This document shows, in pieces, positions 5,091-7,584 of a stretch of 7,584 nucleotides of DNA. The notes under the pieces are model-generated. The model saw nothing but the letters and a program-made list of their open reading frames with translations. It was not told the origin of the DNA and searched no databases. Within the stretch, counting starts at the first letter, position 1, and every line of letters begins with the position of its first letter. This stretch comes from Candidatus Pacearchaeota archaeon (lineage in GTDB: Archaea; Nanobdellota; Nanobdellia; Pacearchaeales; UBA284): positions 1 through 7,584 of the forward strand of contig JAIMAW010000017.1 in assembly GCA_023511755.1 (NCBI GenBank). Reading direction: 5' to 3'. A program made the translations under genes and the position numbers.

Positions 5091-5939
5091 ATGAAACTGA
5101 CAAAAATCCAGATAACTGCAATTGCCTTGAGCCTCGTGATTATTATTCTCAGTATTATCTTCTTCAGCAAGCTCTTCTATTTTTTCTTCGGCATAGCAAT
5201 AATAATTGCTGCGCTACCCTTCCTAATATCCTTCATTTCAGAGACAGGACGCGAGAAGGAAAAAGAAGAGATGTTCCTCGAATTTGCCCGTAATCTTGTA
5301 GAAAGCGTCAGGGCAGGAACCCCCATCTCAAAAAGTATAATCCATGTGGCTACAAAAGATTATGGTTCCTTGACACCGCACATCCAGAAACTGGCAAGCC
5401 AGATTAACATTGCCATTCCAGTCAAGCAAGCACTAAGGACTTTTGCCTATGACATAAAGAACAAGGTCATTTCGAGGTCGGTCGAGCTTATAATTGAAGC
5501 CGAGACCTCCGGAGGAGAGATAGGTTCGGTTCTTGATGCAGTAGTAAAAAGCGTGAGTGAGATAGAGGACCTGAAAAAGGAAAGAAGGACCAGGGTTTAC
5601 AGTATGATAGTCCAGGGTTACATCATTTTCATAATTTTCGTTGTGATAATGCTTTTTGTCGAGATGAAATTCATGCCACTCATCGCTGGCGCCCTGACAG
5701 GCACAGAAGTGCGGGCTTCTGGCCTTGGGCTAGGCATGGGCATCGGCGGTGGCGCAGTTTCGACAGAGGTTATCGAACGCTCGTTCTTTATCTTGTTGCT
5801 CGTGCAAGCACTTTTTGCTGGTTTAGTGATAGGCAAGTTAAGCCAAGGATCTATCCGGCAGGGCATAAAGCACAGCGCGATCCTCCTTATTTTCACCTAT
5901 GTTGCGGTAACAGCAACAAGAGCGCTACTGGCTAAATAA
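5091..5939 (+). CDS. Type IV pilus platform protein, C-terminal half (FlaJ/TadC-like, second GspF domain)
   Basis: This 282-residue membrane protein supplies the second half of the platform. Membrane segments lie near 7-26 and 28-50. A cytoplasmic GspF domain (56-168) contains FLEFARNLVESVRAGTPISKSI (62-83) and AETSGGEIGSVLD (137-149). Membrane segments follow near 172-192, 230-250 and 260-280. The penultimate loop is outside and glycine-rich (SGLGLGMGIGGG, 210-221). QGIKHSAILLI (257-267) is typical of the C-terminal end of archaeal TadC/FlaJ. Joined to the preceding protein it would give 9 membrane segments and two GspF domains over about 712 residues, matching the single-chain family architecture. 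Two separate platform proteins also exist in some archaeal pili (EpdJ and EpdK of Methanococcus maripaludis), so a working two-chain platform is plausible. Confidence 0.9.
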   Translation: MKLTKIQITAIALSLVIIILSIIFFSKLFYFFFGIAIIIAALPFLISFISETGREKEKEEMFLEFARNLVESVRAGTPISKSIIHVATKDYGSLTPHIQKLASQINIAIPVKQALRTFAYDIKNKVISRSVELIIEAETSGGEIGSVLDAVVKSVSEIEDLKKERRTRVYSMIVQGYIIFIIFVVIMLFVEMKFMPLIAGALTGTEVRASGLGLGMGIGGGAVSTEVIERSFFILLLVQALFAGLVIGKLSQGSIRQGIKHSAILLIFTYVAVTATRALLAK

Positions 5940-5969
5940 AAAACAGAATCTTCAAATAACTCCAAAATA

Positions 5970-5980
5970 TTCTTTCTTTC
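5970..5980 (+). terminator. T-rich terminator after the pilus-type operon
   Basis: TTCTTTCTTTC lies about 30 bases after the TAA of the platform gene and directly before the next TATA boxes. It is a T-rich non-template tract of the type that ends archaeal transcripts. There is no hairpin. Some readthrough into the next gene is likely. Confidence 0.35.
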
Positions 5981-5981
5981 A

Positions 5982-5998
5982 TATAAATTTTTATAAAT
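5982..5998 (+). promoter_or_regulatory. Promoter of the thioredoxin-fold membrane protein gene
   Basis: Two overlapping TATA-like boxes are present, TATAAATT (5982-5989) and TTATAAAT (5991-5998). The first predicts a transcript starting near 6010 with AGGT (6011-6014) in a very short leader. The second predicts a start at or beside the ATG at 6019, giving a leaderless mRNA. Confidence 0.5.
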
Positions 5999-6018
5999 TA
6001 AAAAAAAGATAGGTAAGT

Positions 6019-6717
6019 ATGTCTGTCAACAAGGCAATCAACAAGAGAACAACAAGGGCAGGAGCAGATGGAGAATCAAGGTTGGGGAAATCCCTAGAGA
6101 GGTATTTAGCTGCTTTTTCTCTCGCCACTTTGTTCTTCATAATCGGCATCCTTATAGGCTCAGCCATAACATCAAGCAAAATAGAATCAATAACTACAAC
6201 AGAAGAGAACATCAGACTTGAAATGCTCGACCTCGAGTTGCAGAACAACCTAGCAGAATACAATCCTTGCGGCACTTATTACCTCTACTCCCTTGGCGAG
6301 AGGCTCGATGAGATAGGCACGAGGCTCATCATGCTCGAGAATCAGCTGGGCAAGAACGACAAACGAGTCATTGAGCTGAAGAAGCCCTACACTCTCCTCC
6401 AGGTTCAGCATTATTTCCTGGTAAGGAATAGAGTCGAAAGGTGTGGGGAAAACTACACAATCTTCCTTTTCTTCTATTCGAACAGGCCCGAGTTCATAGA
6501 CGAAAGCGAGAAGCAGGGGTTTGTCATAGGCTATCTTGGTGACAAGTATGGCTATGACAGGGTGAAAGTCTATTCAATCGACGGCGACCTTGACCTGGGG
6601 GTGGTGCAAACGCTAAAGGAAATGAACAAGATTATAACCTTCCCCACCACCATAGTAAATAACAAGATGTACGTCGGCTTCCATTCACGAGAAGAGTTAG
6701 AAAAAGAGATTAAATAA
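6019..6717 (+). CDS. Membrane-anchored thioredoxin-fold protein lacking the CxxC
   Basis: This 232-residue protein has a basic cytoplasmic N-terminus (1-30), one membrane segment near 31-51, and an extracytoplasmic remainder, so it is a type II membrane anchor. Residues 55-140 are mainly helical and hold C84; C142 sits just before the last domain. The C-terminal part (146-232) reads as a thioredoxin-like fold: strand YTIFLFFYSN (146-155), an active-site loop, strand VKVYSIDGDLDL (182-193), and a TFPTTIVNNKMYVGF stretch (207-221) in which Pro209 fits the conserved cis-proline. Where a CxxC would be expected (about 156-163) there is no cysteine. Redox exchange by the usual motif is therefore unlikely; C84 and C142 could form a structural disulfide. 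A chaperone or binding role outside the cell, perhaps for the nearby pilus system, is inference from position. I do not recognise a named family. Confidence 0.7.
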   Translation: MSVNKAINKRTTRAGADGESRLGKSLERYLAAFSLATLFFIIGILIGSAITSSKIESITTTEENIRLEMLDLELQNNLAEYNPCGTYYLYSLGERLDEIGTRLIMLENQLGKNDKRVIELKKPYTLLQVQHYFLVRNRVERCGENYTIFLFFYSNRPEFIDESEKQGFVIGYLGDKYGYDRVKVYSIDGDLDLGVVQTLKEMNKIITFPTTIVNNKMYVGFHSREELEKEIK

Positions 6718-6770
6718 AAAACAGTACCCTCTTACCTTAATACGCTGGCGTCATAAATCTGCCCGAGCAT

Positions 6771-6800
6771 GGTTGCCGACAACTTTTTCGATTGCTTTTT
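6771..6800 (+). terminator. Hairpin plus T-run terminator downstream of the thioredoxin-fold gene
   Basis: GTTG (6772-6775) and CAAC (6780-6783) form a 4-base stem around a CCGA loop. Five T (6784-6788) follow at once, and a second five-T run lies at 6796-6800. This is the best terminator shape in the window. The stem is short, and the T-runs alone may be enough for archaeal termination. It lies 54 bases after the stop of the upstream gene. Confidence 0.45.
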
Positions 6801-6825
6801 GTATCTCCCAGCTTCGTAATTTAAC

Positions 6826-6853
6826 CTTATAAAAAAAACGCAAGATATTAAAA
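6826..6853 (+). promoter_or_regulatory. Promoter region of the zinc-finger/coiled-coil gene
   Basis: Two TATA candidates precede the ATG at 6875: CTTATAAAAA (6826-6835), predicting a leader of about 20 bases, and ATATTAAAA (6845-6853), whose spacing of about 26 bases would give a leaderless transcript. There is no SD before the ATG, which favours the leaderless reading. Confidence 0.42.
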
Positions 6854-6874
6854 GTTAAAAACCTTATTGTAAAT

Positions 6875-7462
6875 ATGTTTGAAACAATCTATTTCGAAAA
6901 AGAAGAAAAATGCGAGGAGTGTGGCTATAAGGATGTTCTTTTCAACGCAATTATTGACGGCCAGCAAAAGAGAATATGCAACCGATGTGTCATTGCAAAT
7001 GGCGCCATTGTGCTGAAAAAGTCGGCTGATGTCAAAATCGAAGAAGTCCCGAGGCGCTCTGTCAGGGAGATAATGGAAGAGCTCTCTGGAGTAAAACCCC
7101 GGCCCTTAGAGAAGCCCGCGCGGATGGTTAAGCTCGAGGATTTGAGGAAGAGATACGAAGAGGTAAAGGAAAGAAGAAAATTGTTACACGAAGCCCAGGA
7201 AAGGGAAAGGCAGATGTTGACGGCGAAGAAAGAAGCAGAGGAGAAAGGGAATGCAGAAAAAGTTCTTGACGAGAAAGAGTTTATTAAATACCTCGAAAAA
7301 GAAAAGTCAGCCGAACAATTGCCGCAACAGCAAGCCCAGCTGCAACAGGCAACACAAGAAACCGGGAGGGATAAAAAGATCGACTTCAGCATTGAGGCAA
7401 CAAAAAGGACAAGAATCCGCGATTTGCTAGAGAAGATGCAGGAGCTCAATAGGGAAGATTGA
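6875..7462 (+). CDS. Zinc-finger and coiled-coil protein of unknown function
   Basis: This 195-residue protein has an N-terminal C13-x2-C16-x18-C35-x2-C38 zinc ribbon (CEEC and CNRC knuckles around a short hairpin). A proline-broken linker follows (about 55-85), then a long, highly charged coiled coil (about 86-145), a Gln-rich patch (150-161), and a short C-terminal helix. An amphipathic motif occurs twice: RRSVREIMEEL (60-70) and RTRIRDLLEKM (178-188). There is no membrane segment and no helix-turn-helix. Zinc knuckles of this layout occur in archaeal regulators such as MBF1, but the DNA-binding half of those proteins is absent. The double motif suggests binding to one partner at both ends of a rod. 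It is alone in its transcript as far as can be seen. Function unknown; the existence of the gene is secure from its composition and zinc ligands. Confidence 0.75.
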   Translation: MFETIYFEKEEKCEECGYKDVLFNAIIDGQQKRICNRCVIANGAIVLKKSADVKIEEVPRRSVREIMEELSGVKPRPLEKPARMVKLEDLRKRYEEVKERRKLLHEAQERERQMLTAKKEAEEKGNAEKVLDEKEFIKYLEKEKSAEQLPQQQAQLQQATQETGRDKKIDFSIEATKRTRIRDLLEKMQELNRED

Positions 7463-7478
7463 AAGCATGGAAACAAAA

Positions 7479-7490
7479 AAATTTAAATAT
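7479..7490 (+). promoter_or_regulatory. BRE/TATA promoter of the gene running off the right edge
   Basis: AAAATTTAAATA repeats the same 12-mer core seen upstream of the pilus-type operon at 1880-1891. It predicts a start near 7510-7513 and a leader of about 35 bases. A weaker TTTATTATA (7523-7531) is a nearer alternative. Confidence 0.45.
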
Positions 7491-7547
7491 TATTCTAAAA
7501 TTCATTAATTCAAGGCAATCTGTTTATTATACGAAGACAAAAATAAG

Positions 7548-7584
7548 ATGGAAGTCAAACTGATAAAATACACAAAAAAACACA
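7548..7584 (+). CDS. Start of a partial gene, possibly FAD-dependent thymidylate synthase
   Basis: An ATG opens a reading frame that stays open for the 12 codons to the window edge, reading MEVKLIKYTKKH. It has a promoter upstream and lies on the same strand as its neighbours. The pattern M-x-V-K-L-I-x-Y-T at the N-terminus recalls ThyX, the flavin-dependent enzyme that makes dTMP from dUMP. Twelve residues are far too few to be sure, so the product is only a suggestion. No SD is visible. Confidence 0.4.
   Translation, partial: MEVKLIKYTKKH

Noticed and set aside
6019..6180. N-terminus of the thioredoxin-fold protein as a class III (pilin) signal peptide.
   Set aside because: The N-terminus is basic and is followed by a membrane segment, but it lacks the pilin-type cleavage site with Gly/Ala and a Glu at position +5, and the mature part is not pilin-like.
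6925..7476. A 183-codon - strand frame opposite the zinc-finger gene.
   Set aside because: It is Ser/Phe/Cys-rich, the mirror of Glu/Lys codons on the other strand. The + strand has zinc knuckles and a coiled coil.

Overview
This window looks archaeal. It carries the archaeal/eukaryotic ribosomal protein trio L7Ae, S28e and L24e, archaeal TATA-box promoters (for example TTTAAATA and TTATAAAT), and an archaeal-type secretion/pilus ATPase of the FlaI/TadA family with a FlaJ/TadC-like membrane platform. Moderate GC, short intergenic gaps, some genes without a Shine-Dalgarno (SD) site, and lineage-restricted small membrane and zinc-finger proteins would fit a DPANN-type archaeon. That placement is inference. 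All genes read on the + strand.

Layout. (1) 81-797: a PlsC-like acyltransferase homologue with degenerate catalytic motifs, under its own promoter. (2) 917-1877: the L7Ae-S28e-L24e operon. Its leader has a candidate L7Ae-binding kink-turn that touches the L7Ae SD. (3) 1972-5939: the core of a type IV pilus (T4P)-like machine: a hexameric motor ATPase, a 62-residue helical protein, and the two halves of the membrane platform. A leader hairpin or inverted repeat lies upstream. No pilin with a class III signal peptide is visible, so the substrate must be encoded elsewhere. (4) 6019-6717: a membrane-anchored thioredoxin-fold protein that appears to have lost its CxxC. (5) 6718-6874: a gap that is unusually GC-rich at its start, with a terminator-like hairpin and a promoter. 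(6) 6875-7462: a zinc-finger/coiled-coil protein with a repeated amphipathic motif. (7) 7548-7584: the first 12 codons of a further gene, possibly thyX.

The most notable point is the platform protein. A single TAG codon plus one AAA codon separates its two halves, and both halves are in the same reading frame. Together they give the 9-membrane-segment, two-GspF-domain architecture that FlaJ/TadC proteins usually have in one polypeptide. This could be a natural gene split with coupled translation, amber readthrough, or a recent nonsense change. The second notable point is the L7Ae leader kink-turn candidate, which would fit autogenous control. No CRISPR array, tRNA, rRNA, insertion sequence or integrase is visible.
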